From the NCBI GenBank assembly GCA_001534745.1, contig CP013997.1:3844001-3908000 (forward strand): DNA of 64,000 nt, given 5' to 3'. Positions 31,784 through 40,677 of this stretch are shown here, in pieces. The notes under the pieces are model-generated. The model searched no databases. It had not been told where the DNA came from and was given only the letters and a program-made list of their open reading frames with translations. Source of the DNA: Pseudomonas monteilii. Lineage in GTDB: Bacteria > Pseudomonadota > Gammaproteobacteria > Pseudomonadales > Pseudomonadaceae. Positions within the stretch are counted from its first letter, which is position 1; each line of letters opens with the position of its first letter. Made by a program: the position numbers and the translations under genes.

Positions 31784-31787
31784 CTAT
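31763..31787 (-). promoter_or_regulatory. IscR type 1-like operator, proximal site
   Basis: A 25-base stretch on the minus strand begins ATAGTTGACT and ends GCTCGGAAAT. It matches the left half of the ATASYYGACT consensus well and the right half partly. It covers the -35 and the spacer of the isc promoter. Confidence 0.55.
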
Positions 31788-31812
31788 AAAACCTACTGCT
31801 TTAGTCGGAATT
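31788..31812 (-). promoter_or_regulatory. IscR type 1-like operator, distal site
   Basis: A 25-base stretch on the minus strand contains CCGACTAAAGCAGTAGG, close to the palindromic core YYGACTRWWWYAGTCRR. It directly abuts the proximal site, as in the two-site E. coli iscR promoter. Confidence 0.65.
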
Positions 31813-31840
31813 AACCCCGAAAGACGGCCCGCATCATAGC

Positions 31841-31872
31841 AGGTACGGCGCATGAGCACACGCGCCGTACCT
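31841..31872. terminator. Perfect 11-base hairpin after cysE
   Basis: AGGTACGGCGC pairs with GCGCCGTACCT across a 10-base loop, just past the cysE stop on the minus strand. There is no U-tract. Immediately after it on the minus strand is TGCTATGAT, an extended -10-like sequence that could be a second upstream iscR promoter. Confidence 0.5.
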
Positions 31873-31880
31873 GCCCGCTG

Positions 31881-32666
31881 TCAATGTGGCGGGGTGTCGC
31901 CCTGCACGTCCTGCTTGACCTCGGCGAAGTCCTCGTCCCGCAGGGCGGGCATGTCCTTGGCGCAGTAGCTGCTGTCGAGCTTGCTCAGCTCGCCGCAGAC
32001 CTCTTCCAGACGACCATCGACTGCCTGCAGGTGATCGAGCAGAAGCCCGATGGCCCGGGCCACCGGGTCGGGCATGTCGCCACTCACGCCATAGGCATCG
32101 AACCCGATCTTCGCCGCCATGGCCTTGCGCTTGGCCTCGACCTCGCCGTCCTCGGCCTTGACGATGATGCGCCCCGGAATGCCGACGGCGGTGGCCCCGG
32201 CAGGCACTTCCTTGGTGACCACGGCATTGGAGCCGATCTTGGCGCCCGCGCCGACGGTGAACGGGCCGAGCACCTTGGCCCCTGCGCCGACCACCACGCC
32301 ATCTTCCAGGGTCGGGTGACGCTTGCCCTTGTTCCAGCTGGTGCCACCCAGGGTCACCCCCTGGTAGAGCGTCACGTCGTCACCGATCTCGGCCGTCTCG
32401 CCGATCACGATGCCCATGCCATGATCGATGAAGAAACGCCGCCCGACCTTGGCCCCCGGGTGAATCTCGATCCCCGTCAACCAACGGCCGAAGTTGGAGA
32501 CCAGCCGCGCCAGCCATTTGAAATCACGGATCCACAGCGCGTGCCCCAGCCGGTGCAGCCAGATGGCATGCATGCCCGGATAGCAGGTCATCACCTCGAA
32601 GGCATTGCGCGCCGCTGGGTCGCGGTGGAACACGCTCTGGATATCTTCACGCAGACGCTCGAACAT
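31881..32666 (-). CDS. cysE: Serine O-acetyltransferase
   Basis: Makes O-acetylserine, the carbon skeleton for cysteine. The 261-residue protein has a helical N-terminal half and a left-handed beta-helix with hexapeptide repeats ([18 protein letters not shown], then the [13 protein letters not shown] run). The start abuts the trmJ stop with no gap. Its position directly upstream of iscR puts cysteine supply next to the cysteine-consuming Fe-S machinery. Confidence 0.95.
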   Translation of the reverse strand: MFERLREDIQSVFHRDPAARNAFEVMTCYPGMHAIWLHRLGHALWIRDFKWLARLVSNFGRWLTGIEIHPGAKVGRRFFIDHGMGIVIGETAEIGDDVTLYQGVTLGGTSWNKGKRHPTLEDGVVVGAGAKVLGPFTVGAGAKIGSNAVVTKEVPAGATAVGIPGRIIVKAEDGEVEAKRKAMAAKIGFDAYGVSGDMPDPVARAIGLLLDHLQAVDGRLEEVCGELSKLDSSYCAKDMPALRDEDFAEVKQDVQGDTPPH

Positions 32667-33431
32667 CTATCGGTCCTTCCGTTTGTGCGGCTCGCCCCGG
32701 GCCACTTTCTGGGTCTCGGTGAGAATGCCGCGCAGGATGCTCACTTCGGTACGCTCGACCGCACTGCGCCCGTACAGACGCCGCAGGCGCGGCATCAGTT
32801 GACGAGGCTTTTCCGGGTCGAGAAAGCCGATGTCCACCAACGCCTGCTCGAGGTGCTGATAGAACAATTCCATTTCGTCCATGGTCGCCAGCTCCGACGG
32901 GGTGGCCGCCGGCTTCGACGATGAAGCGCCCTGCCCGCCACTGGCCAGCCAGGCGGTACGCACCTCATAGGCCAGCACCTGCACCGAAGCGGCCAGGTTC
33001 AGCGAGCTGAAGTCAGGGTTGGACGGGATGTGCACGTGGAAATGACAACGCTGCAGCTCATCGTTGGTCAGCCCGGCATGCTCGCGCCCGAACACCAGGG
33101 CGATCTCCTCGCCGAGGGCTGCATGCTCGATCACTGCACGACCGCATTCGCGCGGATCGATCAGCGGCCAGGGCAGACGCCTGTCGCGGGCACTGGTGCC
33201 CAGCACCAGGCGGGTGCCGACCAGCGCTTCTTCGAGGCTGTCGACCACGACGGCGTCGGTCAGCACGTCATCGGCCCCCGAGGCCCGGGCGGAGGCCTCG
33301 GGCGACGGGAATTGCTGCGGCTGGACCAGCACCAGGCGCGACAGACCCATGTTCTTCATGGCACGCGCAGCGCCGCCGATGTTGCCGGGGTGGCTGGTAT
33401 TGACCAGGACGACACGAATGTTTTGCAGCAC
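32667..33431 (-). CDS. trmJ: tRNA (cytidine/uridine-2'-O-)-methyltransferase TrmJ
   Basis: SPOUT-family methyltransferase acting on position 32 of tRNAs. The 254-residue protein begins with the typical IRVVLVNTSHPGNIGGAARAMKNMG stretch (residues 4-28) and has the knot motifs LVFGREHAGL and SLNLAASVQ. It runs directly into cysE and is divergent from suhB. Confidence 0.95.
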   Translation of the reverse strand: MLQNIRVVLVNTSHPGNIGGAARAMKNMGLSRLVLVQPQQFPSPEASARASGADDVLTDAVVVDSLEEALVGTRLVLGTSARDRRLPWPLIDPRECGRAVIEHAALGEEIALVFGREHAGLTNDELQRCHFHVHIPSNPDFSSLNLAASVQVLAYEVRTAWLASGGQGASSSKPAATPSELATMDEMELFYQHLEQALVDIGFLDPEKPRQLMPRLRRLYGRSAVERTEVSILRGILTETQKVARGEPHKRKDR

Positions 33432-33513
33432 GGTAATGCGCTCGCGGAGGCAGTGGGCGGAGGCAGAATCTTACAGAAGGCACCTCGCCAGCGCCACGAA
33501 AGCGAACGTCACG

Positions 33514-33542
33514 CTTCAGCGCGCGAACTTTTCTGCTAGAAT
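33514..33542 (+). promoter_or_regulatory. Candidate promoter of suhB
   Basis: A good -10 TAGAAT at 33537-33542 has a weak -35 (CTTCAG or TTCAGC) 16-17 bases upstream. The predicted start is about 30 bases before the suhB ATG. Confidence 0.45.
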
Positions 33543-33577
33543 GTGCGGCTTTCTTTAACACTCCAGGTGACCCACCC

Positions 33578-34396
33578 ATGCAGCCTATGCTGAATATCGC
33601 GCTGCGCGCCGCTCGCAGCGCCAGTGAACTGATCTTCCGCTCCATCGAACGCCTGGATACCATCAAGGTCGACGAGAAGAACGCCAAGGACTACGTTTCG
33701 GAAGTCGATCGCGCCGCCGAGCAGAGCATCGTCAACAGCCTGCGCAAAGCGTATCCGAACCACTCCATCCAGGGCGAGGAGACAGGTCTGCATGCCGGCA
33801 CCGGCGAGGAAGGCAAGGATTACCTGTGGATCATCGATCCACTGGACGGCACGACCAACTTCCTGCGTGGTATCCCGCACTTCGCCGTCAGCATCGCCTG
33901 CAAATACCGGGGTCGCCTCGAGCACGCCGTGATCGTCGATCCGGTTCGCCAGGAAGAGTTCACCGCCAGCCGCGGCCGTGGCGCCCAGCTTAACGGCCGT
34001 CGCCTGCGCGTCAGCTCGCGCAGCAGCCTCGAAGGCGCCCTGCTCGGCACCGGCTTCCCGTTCCGTGACGACCAGCTCGGCGATCTGGACAACTACCTGG
34101 GCATGTTCCGCGCCCTCACCGGCCAGACCGCCGGCATCCGCCGCGCAGGCGCCGCGAGCCTGGACCTGGCCTACGTCGCGGCCGGTCGCTTCGATGCGTT
34201 CTGGGAGTCGGGCCTGTCCGAGTGGGACATGGCCGCAGGCGTGCTGCTGATCCAGGAAGCAGGCGGCCTGGTCAGCGACTTCAATGGCGGCCACGACTTC
34301 CTCGACAAGGGCCACATCGTCGCTGGCAACGTCAAGTGCTTCAAGGCCGTGCTGACGGCGATCCAGCCGCACCTGCCGGCGCACATGAAGCGCTGA
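33578..34396 (+). CDS. suhB: Inositol-1-monophosphatase family protein SuhB
   Basis: Mg-dependent phosphatase fold; in E. coli SuhB also joins the rRNA antitermination complex, and in P. aeruginosa it affects virulence regulation. The 272-residue protein has the metal site GEE at 66-68, DPLDGTTNF starting at 87 and the WDMAAG motif near 214. It is divergent from trmJ as in other pseudomonads. What follows it here (sspB) differs from the slyB/sec neighbours I remember. Confidence 0.95.
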   Translation: MQPMLNIALRAARSASELIFRSIERLDTIKVDEKNAKDYVSEVDRAAEQSIVNSLRKAYPNHSIQGEETGLHAGTGEEGKDYLWIIDPLDGTTNFLRGIPHFAVSIACKYRGRLEHAVIVDPVRQEEFTASRGRGAQLNGRRLRVSSRSSLEGALLGTGFPFRDDQLGDLDNYLGMFRALTGQTAGIRRAGAASLDLAYVAAGRFDAFWESGLSEWDMAAGVLLIQEAGGLVSDFNGGHDFLDKGHIVAGNVKCFKAVLTAIQPHLPAHMKR

Positions 34397-34413
34397 TCCG
34401 TCACGCCGCGCCG

Positions 34414-34445
34414 AAAAAAGGCGACCCCTGGAGGGTCGCCTTTTT
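34414..34445. terminator. Bidirectional terminator between convergent suhB and sspB
   Basis: An A-run, then GGCGACCC, loop CTGGA, GGGTCGCC and TTTTT. The A and T runs flank the stem on both sides, so it serves both converging genes. Confidence 0.9.
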
Positions 34446-34450
34446 CATGC

Positions 34451-34882
34451 CTACTTGACCACTTTCAGGCTCGGCGGCCCGCTGGGACGAGGAGGCTGAC
34501 CGCCGTCGTCCGGCGAGTCGTCACCCGGCAGCTCATCGAAGCCTGCCTCGGCATCCTCCTCATCCATCAGCGCAGGCTCCAGCTCGAAGACCATGCCCTG
34601 GCCGTTCTCACGGGCGTAGATACCCAGGATAGCGGGCACCGGCACGTACAGCGTGTGCGCGACACCACTGAAACGCCCTTCGAAGCTCACGGCTTCGTTG
34701 TCCATGTGCAGGTTGCGCACGGCACTGGGCGAGATGTTCAGGACGATCTGGCCGTCACTGGCGAAACCTTGGGGGACCTGGACAGCCGGGTAGTCGGCGT
34801 TGACCAGCATGTGAGGTGTGCAATCGTTGTCGACGATCCACTCGTAGAGCGAGCGCACCAGGTAAGGGCGACTGGAGTTCAT
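34451..34882 (-). CDS. sspB: ClpXP adaptor / stringent starvation protein B
   Basis: Adaptor that brings ssrA-tagged peptides to ClpXP. The 143-residue protein has the conserved core RPYLVRSLYEWIVDN and HMLVNADYP, an Asp/Glu-rich linker, and a short basic-hydrophobic C-terminus (SLKVVK) that docks on ClpX. ATG at 34882 is the family start. It follows sspA by 10 bases. Confidence 0.94.
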   Translation of the reverse strand: MNSSRPYLVRSLYEWIVDNDCTPHMLVNADYPAVQVPQGFASDGQIVLNISPSAVRNLHMDNEAVSFEGRFSGVAHTLYVPVPAILGIYARENGQGMVFELEPALMDEEDAEAGFDELPGDDSPDDGGQPPRPSGPPSLKVVK

Positions 34883-34892
34883 CAACGGCTCC

Positions 34893-35516
34893 TTAAGCAT
34901 TGCGCATTGCGCGTTCGGCAGCGGACAGGCTCGCCTGGAAAGGCTCGCGAGCGAACTGTCGCTCCATGTAATCGGCCAGCGGCTTGGCCTGCCGTGGCAA
35001 CTCGATGTTCATCAGTGGCAGACGCCACAGTATCGGCAGTAGACAGCAGTCGGCCAGACTTTGCTCCTCGCTCATGAAACAGGCGAACCTAGCGAACACC
35101 GGCGCCACGCCGACCAGGCTCTCGCGAAGGGCCTGGCGGGCCACGGCGCGCTGGGCATCGGGCAAGCGCTCGTCGAGGATGACATCGGCCTGCGTGCACC
35201 AGTCGCGCTGGACGCGGTGCATCAGCAGGCGCGTGTTACCACGTGCCAGGGGATAGACCGGCAGCAGCAAGGGATGAGGATAACGCTCCTCGAGGTACTC
35301 CATCAGCACGCTGGACTCGTAGAGCGCCAGGTCACGGTCGACCAGCATCGGCACGCTGCCGTAGGGATTGATCTCGGTCAGATGTGCCGGCAGGCGACCC
35401 GCCTCGACCTCGACGACTTCGACGGTGACGGCCTTTTCCGCGAGCACCAGGCGCACGCGGTGAGAGTAGTGGTCAGCGGGGTCGGAATAACAGGCCAACC
35501 CGTTGGGCGCACCCAT
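34893..35516 (-). CDS. sspA: Stringent starvation protein A
   Basis: GST-fold protein that binds RNA polymerase and alters transcription under starvation. The 207-residue product has a thioredoxin-like N-terminal half ([36 protein letters not shown]) and a helical C-terminal half. ATG at 35516 was chosen; upstream in-frame codons are Arg-rich and non-typical. It forms an operon with sspB downstream of petABC. Confidence 0.94.
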   Translation of the reverse strand: MGAPNGLACYSDPADHYSHRVRLVLAEKAVTVEVVEVEAGRLPAHLTEINPYGSVPMLVDRDLALYESSVLMEYLEERYPHPLLLPVYPLARGNTRLLMHRVQRDWCTQADVILDERLPDAQRAVARQALRESLVGVAPVFARFACFMSEEQSLADCCLLPILWRLPLMNIELPRQAKPLADYMERQFAREPFQASLSAAERAMRNA

Positions 35517-35632
35517 GGTGCTCCTCCTCGCAAACAAAGGGATAGGATGACAAAGACGAACGCGCCTGTGAGACCTTCGTGTCGACACGAAAGCGCTCGA
35601 AGGCGCGTCTATGGTGCAAGGACTCGACGCGC

Positions 35633-36367
35633 TCAGGGCACGTCCTTCCAGTATTCTCGCTTGAGCAGGTAGGCCAGCGCCATGAACACCGCGAGGTACA
35701 ACAGCACGTAGACGCCGAGACGTCGGTGCTCGAGCCGGGAGGGATCGGCCGAATAGGCCATGAAACCCACCAGGTTCCTGATCTTCTCGTCGAATTGACG
35801 GGGCGTCAGGGTACCCGAATTCGGCACCAGGGTCAGCTGGTCGCAGGTCTTGCCGGACGATGCCGCGGCACTGCCAGGCGCACAGCCCAGCACCTGCCGC
35901 CCCTGCAGCCCTGCCAGCACGTTGGGCATGCCCACGCCCGGCAGTACACGATTGTTCGTTCCCAAGGGGCGTGATGGGTCTTCGTAGAAGCTGCGCAGGT
36001 AGGTGTACAGCCAGTCCTCCCCTCGCACCCGGGCGATCAGGGTCAGGTCCGGTGGCGCTGCGCCGAACCAGGCCTTGCCGTCTTCGGGGCGCAGGCTGCT
36101 GGTCATGTGATCGCCAATCTTGGCGCCTGTGAACACCAGGTTCTCCAGCATCATGGCATGGGGAATGCCCAGGTCGTCGGCCACCCGCTCGTAACGCTGA
36201 AACTGCATGCCATGGCAGCCCATGCAGTGATTGACGAAGGTCCGCGCACCGTCCTGCAAGGCGGCTTTGTCGCTCAGGTCGATGCGCGCCTCATCCAGCC
36301 CAGCCGCGGCCGCCCAGACGCCGTTCGACCAGAGCAGCCATGCCAACGCCATCAACAGGGCCTTCAT
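35633..36367 (-). CDS. petC: Ubiquinol-cytochrome c reductase, cytochrome c1
   Basis: Membrane-anchored c-type cytochrome of complex III that passes electrons from the Rieske centre to cytochrome c. From ATG at 36367 the protein has 244 residues: a signal peptide (ending about AAAAG), the heme site CMGCH with Cys48, Cys51 and His52, and a C-terminal anchor near 216-238. The start overlaps the petB stop by four bases. A far longer in-frame start is inside petB and rejected. Confidence 0.95.
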   Translation of the reverse strand: MKALLMALAWLLWSNGVWAAAAGLDEARIDLSDKAALQDGARTFVNHCMGCHGMQFQRYERVADDLGIPHAMMLENLVFTGAKIGDHMTSSLRPEDGKAWFGAAPPDLTLIARVRGEDWLYTYLRSFYEDPSRPLGTNNRVLPGVGMPNVLAGLQGRQVLGCAPGSAAASSGKTCDQLTLVPNSGTLTPRQFDEKIRNLVGFMAYSADPSRLEHRRLGVYVLLYLAVFMALAYLLKREYWKDVP

Positions 36368-37581
36368 CGGCGCGTGACTCGCGCAGGAACGGGCAAGGTC
36401 CGCTCGCGACGGGTATAGAACGGCATCAACAGGAAGTAGGCGAAGTAGATCACGGCGCAGCCCCGTGCCAGCCAGGTACCCCACAGGCTCGGCGCCTGCA
36501 GGCCCAGCACGCCCAGGGTCACGAAGGCCACGCAGAACAGGCCCAGGAAAACCCGGCTGGCCCAGCCCTTGTAGCGCATCGAACGCACCGGGCTGCGGTC
36601 GAGCCACGGCAGCGTGAACAGCAAGGCGATCGCCCCTGCCATCGCCAGAACGCCGAACAGCTTGTCCGGCACCGCGCGCAAGATCGCGTAGAACGGCGTG
36701 AAGTACCAGACCGGCGCGATGTGCTCGGGCGTTTTCAGGGTGTTGGCCTGCTCGAAGTTGGCGCGCTCCAGGAAATACCCGTTCATGTCCGGGAAGAAGA
36801 ACACCACCGCGCAGAACACGAACAGGAAGACGCCGATACCGAACAGGTCCTTGACGGTGTAGTACGGGTGGAAGGCCACGCCATCGAGCGGTACGCCGTT
36901 CGGCCCCAGGTGCTGCTTGATGTCGATACCGTCCGGGTTGTTCGAACCCACCTCGTGCAGCGCCATGATGTGCAGCACCACCAGCCCGAGCAGAAGCAGG
37001 GGCAACGCGATCACGTGCAGGGCGAAGAAACGGTTCAACGTGATACCGGAAATCAGGTAGTCACCGCGCACCCATTGCGCCAGGTCCTCGCCGATCACGG
37101 GGATGGCACCGAACAGCGAGATGATCACCTGCGCGCCCCAGTAGGACATCTGCCCCCAGGGCAGCAGATAGCCCATGAACGCCTCGGCCATCAGCGCCAG
37201 GTAGAGCAGCATGCCGAACACCCACACCAGCTCGCGCGGCTTCTGGTAGGAGCCATAGAGCAGGCCACGGAACATGTGCAGGTAGATGACGATGAAGAAC
37301 GCCGAGGCACCGGTCGAATGCAGGTAGCGCAGCAGTGCGCCATATTCCACGTCGCGCATGATCGACTCGACCGAGGCGAAGGCGCCCTCGGCGGTGGGGG
37401 TGTAGCTCATGGTCAGCCAGAGCCCGGTGACCAGCTGATTGATCAGCACCACCAGCGCCAACGAGCCGAACAGGTAGAACACGTTGAGGTTCTTGGGCAC
37501 GTAGTAGCGACTGAGGTGCCCCCGCCACAACCGGGTCAACGGGAAGCGCGCATCGATCCACTGCACGAGCTTGTTCATCAT
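36364..37581 (-). CDS. petB: Ubiquinol-cytochrome c reductase, cytochrome b
   Basis: Core membrane subunit of complex III holding two hemes b and the quinol sites. The 405-residue protein has about eight or nine membrane helices; the heme ligands are His88/His189 and His102/His204 in their usual pattern. The Qo-site motif reads PVWY rather than PEWY, a variant I recall in beta- and gammaproteobacteria. It overlaps petA and petC by four bases each. Confidence 0.96.
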   Translation of the reverse strand: MMNKLVQWIDARFPLTRLWRGHLSRYYVPKNLNVFYLFGSLALVVLINQLVTGLWLTMSYTPTAEGAFASVESIMRDVEYGALLRYLHSTGASAFFIVIYLHMFRGLLYGSYQKPRELVWVFGMLLYLALMAEAFMGYLLPWGQMSYWGAQVIISLFGAIPVIGEDLAQWVRGDYLISGITLNRFFALHVIALPLLLLGLVVLHIMALHEVGSNNPDGIDIKQHLGPNGVPLDGVAFHPYYTVKDLFGIGVFLFVFCAVVFFFPDMNGYFLERANFEQANTLKTPEHIAPVWYFTPFYAILRAVPDKLFGVLAMAGAIALLFTLPWLDRSPVRSMRYKGWASRVFLGLFCVAFVTLGVLGLQAPSLWGTWLARGCAVIYFAYFLLMPFYTRRERTLPVPARVTRR

Positions 37582-38171
37582 GCGCCCTCCTGATCGACAC
37601 CGATCACGATCACATCCTCGGATTCATAGGCATGGGGTGGTATAGGCAGGTTGAGCGGTGCAGGCTGTGCCTTGTAGACACGCCCGGCCAGGTCATAGCG
37701 TGAACCATGGCAGGGGCAGAAATACCCGCCCACCCAGTCAGGCCCCAGGTCGTCGGGCGCCACTTCGGGACGGAAGGACGGCGAACACCCCAGGTGCGTG
37801 CACAAGCCGATGACCACGAAGATGTCCGGCCGGATCGCGCGCGTACGCGGGTCCACATAAGCCGGCTGGTTCGAGGCGAGGGAACGGGGATCGGCCAGTT
37901 CAGGCACCAGCGTGTCGAGGGCGGCCAGCATCGGCTTGCCACGCCGCAGGACGAACACCGGCTGACCCCGCCACTCGACCACCATCTGCTGACCCGGCTC
38001 GATCTTCGCGACGTTGATCCTGACCGGCGCCCCGGCGGCCTTGGCCTTGGCGCTCGGGAACCAGGCCTTCACCAAAGGCACCGCAGCACCCACCGCCCCC
38101 GCCGCACCGACCACAGACGTGGCCGTCACCAGAAAGCGGCGCCGCCCTGTATTGACGCCGTCGTTGCTCAT
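37578..38171 (-). CDS. petA: Ubiquinol-cytochrome c reductase, Rieske iron-sulfur subunit
   Basis: 2Fe-2S subunit of complex III. The 197-residue protein has a Tat-type N-terminus (GRRRFL at 10-15) followed by a membrane helix, and the cluster-binding boxes CTHLGC (Cys124, His126, Cys129) and CPCHG (Cys152, Cys154, His155). ATG at 38171 was chosen over a much longer frame because of the family length and GAGAGGTGAG just upstream. First gene of petABC. Confidence 0.96.
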   Translation of the reverse strand: MSNDGVNTGRRRFLVTATSVVGAAGAVGAAVPLVKAWFPSAKAKAAGAPVRINVAKIEPGQQMVVEWRGQPVFVLRRGKPMLAALDTLVPELADPRSLASNQPAYVDPRTRAIRPDIFVVIGLCTHLGCSPSFRPEVAPDDLGPDWVGGYFCPCHGSRYDLAGRVYKAQPAPLNLPIPPHAYESEDVIVIGVDQEGA

Positions 38172-38237
38172 CTCACCTCTCCACCGCCATGAATCGCCGT
38201 TCGCCACCGAACGGGACGGCAGACAAAAACTGGCCGA

Positions 38238-38266
38238 ATGGTAAGAACCCAGGCGAGGGATGACAA
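38238..38266 (-). promoter_or_regulatory. Promoter of petABC
   Basis: On the minus strand, TTGTCA and TACCAT are spaced exactly 17 bases apart. The start point is about 60 bases before the petA ATG and is downstream of the rpsI terminator. Confidence 0.65.
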
Positions 38267-38329
38267 GGTAAATAGCGTTGGCGGCCCATGGCGGGCGGTA
38301 CGACGCGATCTTGTACATACGCCGGAAAC

Positions 38330-38362
38330 AAAAAACCCGACTCCATTGGAGTCGGGTTTTTT
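38330..38362 (-). terminator. Terminator of the rplM-rpsI operon
   Basis: A 15-base arm (six A then ACCCGACTCC-like bases) pairs perfectly across ATT with its complement ending in six T. It lies just beyond the rpsI stop on the minus strand. The flanking runs make it potentially bidirectional. Confidence 0.9.
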
Positions 38363-38379
38363 GGACTGCCGAAGCGCGA

Positions 38380-38772
38380 TTAACGCTTGGAGTACTGAGG
38401 ACGCTTACGTGCTTTACGCAGGCCCACTTTCTTACGCTCGACTTCACGGGCGTCGCGGGTCACGAAGCCAGCACGACGCAGCGCGCCACGCAGGGATTCG
38501 TCGTATTCCATCAGTGCACGGGTGATACCGTGACGGATAGCACCGGCCTGACCGCTGACACCACCACCGATGACGGTGACGTAGATGTCGAACTTCTCGA
38601 CGGTCTCGGTCAGCTCCAGCGGCTGGCGAACAACCATGCGAGCGGTTTCGCGGCCGAAGAAGGTGTCCAGAGGACGGTTGTTGATGGAGATGTTACCGGT
38701 GCCCGGACGCAGGAAAACGCGAGCGGTTGCGGTCTTGCGACGGCCAGTGCCGTAATTTTGAGTCGCCGACAT
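38380..38772 (-). CDS. rpsI: 30S ribosomal protein S9
   Basis: 130-residue primary rRNA-binding protein whose C-terminal tail (RPQYSKR) reaches the P-site tRNA. The [14 protein letters not shown] start is diagnostic. It follows rplM by 14 bases in the conserved rplM-rpsI operon. Confidence 0.98.
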   Translation of the reverse strand: MSATQNYGTGRRKTATARVFLRPGTGNISINNRPLDTFFGRETARMVVRQPLELTETVEKFDIYVTVIGGGVSGQAGAIRHGITRALMEYDESLRGALRRAGFVTRDAREVERKKVGLRKARKRPQYSKR

Positions 38773-38786
38773 AATGAACTATTCCG

Positions 38787-39215
38787 TTAAATCTTCAGTT
38801 CTTGGGGCTGCTGAGCAGTATGAGGGTGGTTAGCGCCCGCATAGACCTTCAGCTTACGGTACATGTCGCGACCCAGCGGGTTCTTAGGCAGCATGCCTTT
38901 GACCGCGGTCTCGATCACGCGCTCAGGGGCCTTGGCGATCAGCTTCTCGAAGCTGATTTCCTTGATGCCGCCCGGGAAACCGGAGTGGGAGTAGTACATT
39001 TTGTCCGAAGACTTGGCACCAGTGACACGTACCTGCTCGGCGTTGATGACGACGATGTAGTCGCCGGTGTCAACGTGAGGGGTGTACTCTGCCTTGTGCT
39101 TGCCGCGCAGGCGCAGTGCGATTTCGGTAGCCAGACGACCCAGGGTCTGACCAGCGGCGTCGACCACGAACCAGTCGCGCTTTACTGTTTCTGGTTTAGC
39201 AGTAAAAGTTTTCAT
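38787..39215 (-). CDS. rplM: 50S ribosomal protein L13
   Basis: 142-residue early-assembly 50S protein with the typical [16 protein letters not shown] stretch and [10 protein letters not shown] motif. First gene of the rplM-rpsI operon, behind a strong promoter. L13 represses its own mRNA in E. coli; the short leader here could hold a similar site but I did not identify one. Confidence 0.98.
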   Translation of the reverse strand: MKTFTAKPETVKRDWFVVDAAGQTLGRLATEIALRLRGKHKAEYTPHVDTGDYIVVINAEQVRVTGAKSSDKMYYSHSGFPGGIKEISFEKLIAKAPERVIETAVKGMLPKNPLGRDMYRKLKVYAGANHPHTAQQPQELKI

Positions 39216-39258
39216 TCTTTATAGCCTCAAGGGCCGCCCAGCGAAAATAAGACGGCGG

Positions 39259-39287
39259 ATCTTACTGGATAGTGCTTCGCTTGACAA
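39259..39287 (-). promoter_or_regulatory. Strong promoter of rplM-rpsI
   Basis: On the minus strand, TTGTCA and TAAGAT are 17 bases apart, with a start about 35-40 bases before the rplM ATG. The rest of the gap to 39571 shows no gene. The plus-strand regulator may use TATAAG at 39557-39562 but lacks a clear -35. Confidence 0.7.
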
Positions 39288-39571
39288 GACAAGCGCGCAG
39301 CCGCATAGGGACGCTATCGGGGGCTCGGGTCAGCGCGTCCAATATTCGGCAGGGTTCCTTCGTGGGTGGTGCATCACTCCCACCGCACTGAGAGGGTGAG
39401 GATTATCCAGATTACGGAGAAGATTTCAACCTGCTTTGACGAGTAAACGCGCGTTTCGTGACGCTGGTAGCAGACATGACCTCAGGGCGAGCGTGGATAC
39501 TGGACACTGATGCCGAAAGGTAAGACGATCCAGCCAACGAAAGTCCTCTTGTCTCTATAAGAATAATCACC

Positions 39572-40606
39572 ATGATGTTCGACCCACCTTCGGCGTCGTT
39601 GCGGCGCGTCAACATTCTGGCCATCGACACGGCCTTCGCTTCGGCCCTGATGCAGGCCAAGGACTTCTTCCACCTCGCCTGCCTGCGCTTCGGCCGGCAA
39701 ATGGGCGTCGGCCCGCAGCCGATGTTCGACATCCACCTGGTGAGCCCGGACGGGCAGCCCGTGAACAGCTTCAGCTCCGTGCAGATCCCGGTGGACGGTG
39801 GCCTGGAAGACGCCGACCTCATCCTGCTGCCGCCTTTCGCGGAAAGCTTCGACACGCTGTCCGTGCGCTACCCCCAGGTGCCTGCCTGGCTGCGCGAGCA
39901 GCATGCGCGGGGCGCGGTCCTGTGCGGTGAGTCGAGCGGGGTGTTCTGGCTGGCCGAAGCCGGCCTGCTCGACCACAAGGAGGCCACCACCTACTGGCGC
40001 TTCTTCGACAGCTTCGCCGCACGCTTCCCCAAGGTGAACCTCAACCGCGACAAGCACCTGACCGACGCCGACAACCTGTATTGCGCCGGCGGCACCACCT
40101 CGGCGTGCGACCTGTACATCTACCTGATCGAGCGGTTCTGCGGCGCGAGCGTGGCCCGGACCGTGGCTCGCGACATCCTCTACGAGGTGCAGCGCAGCTA
40201 CACCCCGGGGCGCATCGGCTTCGGCGGCCAGAAGCTGCACCAGGACCTGTTGATCCTGCAGATCCAGCACTGGCTGGAGGAGCACTTCGCCGACAAGTTC
40301 CGCTTCGAGGACGTGGCCCGCAACCACGGCATGAGCATCCGCAATTTCATGCGCCGCTTCCAGAGCGCGACGGGCGACAAGCCTCTGCACTACCTCCAGC
40401 GGCTGCGCATCGAAACGGCCAAGGGACTGCTCTCGAGTACACGCAAGAGCATCAAGACCATCAGTTACGAGGTGGGATATGACGATGCGAGCTTCTTCGC
40501 CCGCCTCTTCCGCCAGCACACGCAACTGTCACCCAACCAGTACCGTCAGTTGCGGGCGTCGGGCACGGAAAGCAGCAGACCGCAGGCGGTGGTGGAGGTG
40601 GAGTAG
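39572..40606 (+). CDS. GlxA-type transcriptional regulator: DJ-1/PfpI-like domain plus AraC DNA-binding domain
   Basis: A 344-residue regulator. Residues about 12-200 form a class I glutamine-amidotransferase-like (DJ-1/PfpI) domain. Residues about 235-335 form two helix-turn-helix motifs of the AraC family (FEDVARNHGMSIRNFMRRF, and TISYEVGYDDASFFARLFR). At the position where enzymes of the fold have a nucleophilic Cys, the sequence is GESSGVF, so the domain is probably a ligand sensor rather than an enzyme. Related regulators control quaternary amine or amino acid catabolism; the target here is unknown. No obvious target gene lies next to it. Confidence 0.85.
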   Translation: MMFDPPSASLRRVNILAIDTAFASALMQAKDFFHLACLRFGRQMGVGPQPMFDIHLVSPDGQPVNSFSSVQIPVDGGLEDADLILLPPFAESFDTLSVRYPQVPAWLREQHARGAVLCGESSGVFWLAEAGLLDHKEATTYWRFFDSFAARFPKVNLNRDKHLTDADNLYCAGGTTSACDLYIYLIERFCGASVARTVARDILYEVQRSYTPGRIGFGGQKLHQDLLILQIQHWLEEHFADKFRFEDVARNHGMSIRNFMRRFQSATGDKPLHYLQRLRIETAKGLLSSTRKSIKTISYEVGYDDASFFARLFRQHTQLSPNQYRQLRASGTESSRPQAVVEVE

Positions 40607-40677
40607 CGGCGAGCGGCAGTGGATGAGGGGTATTCATCCGCAGCCACGCCATGGTGAGGGCATCCATCACAGTACTC

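Noticed and set aside
29396..31789. Plus-strand open frame of ~800 codons opposite iscA, iscU, iscS and iscR
   Set aside because: Antisense to the intact isc operon; no coding signature of its own.
36368..36607. Upstream extension of cytochrome c1 to a much longer N-terminus
   Set aside because: Lies wholly inside petB, would bury the signal peptide, and the four-base overlap start at 36367 fits the family.
39412..39855. 147-codon minus-strand frame upstream of the GlxA-type regulator
   Set aside because: Overlaps the regulator's start on the opposite strand and has Ser/Arg-rich shadow composition.
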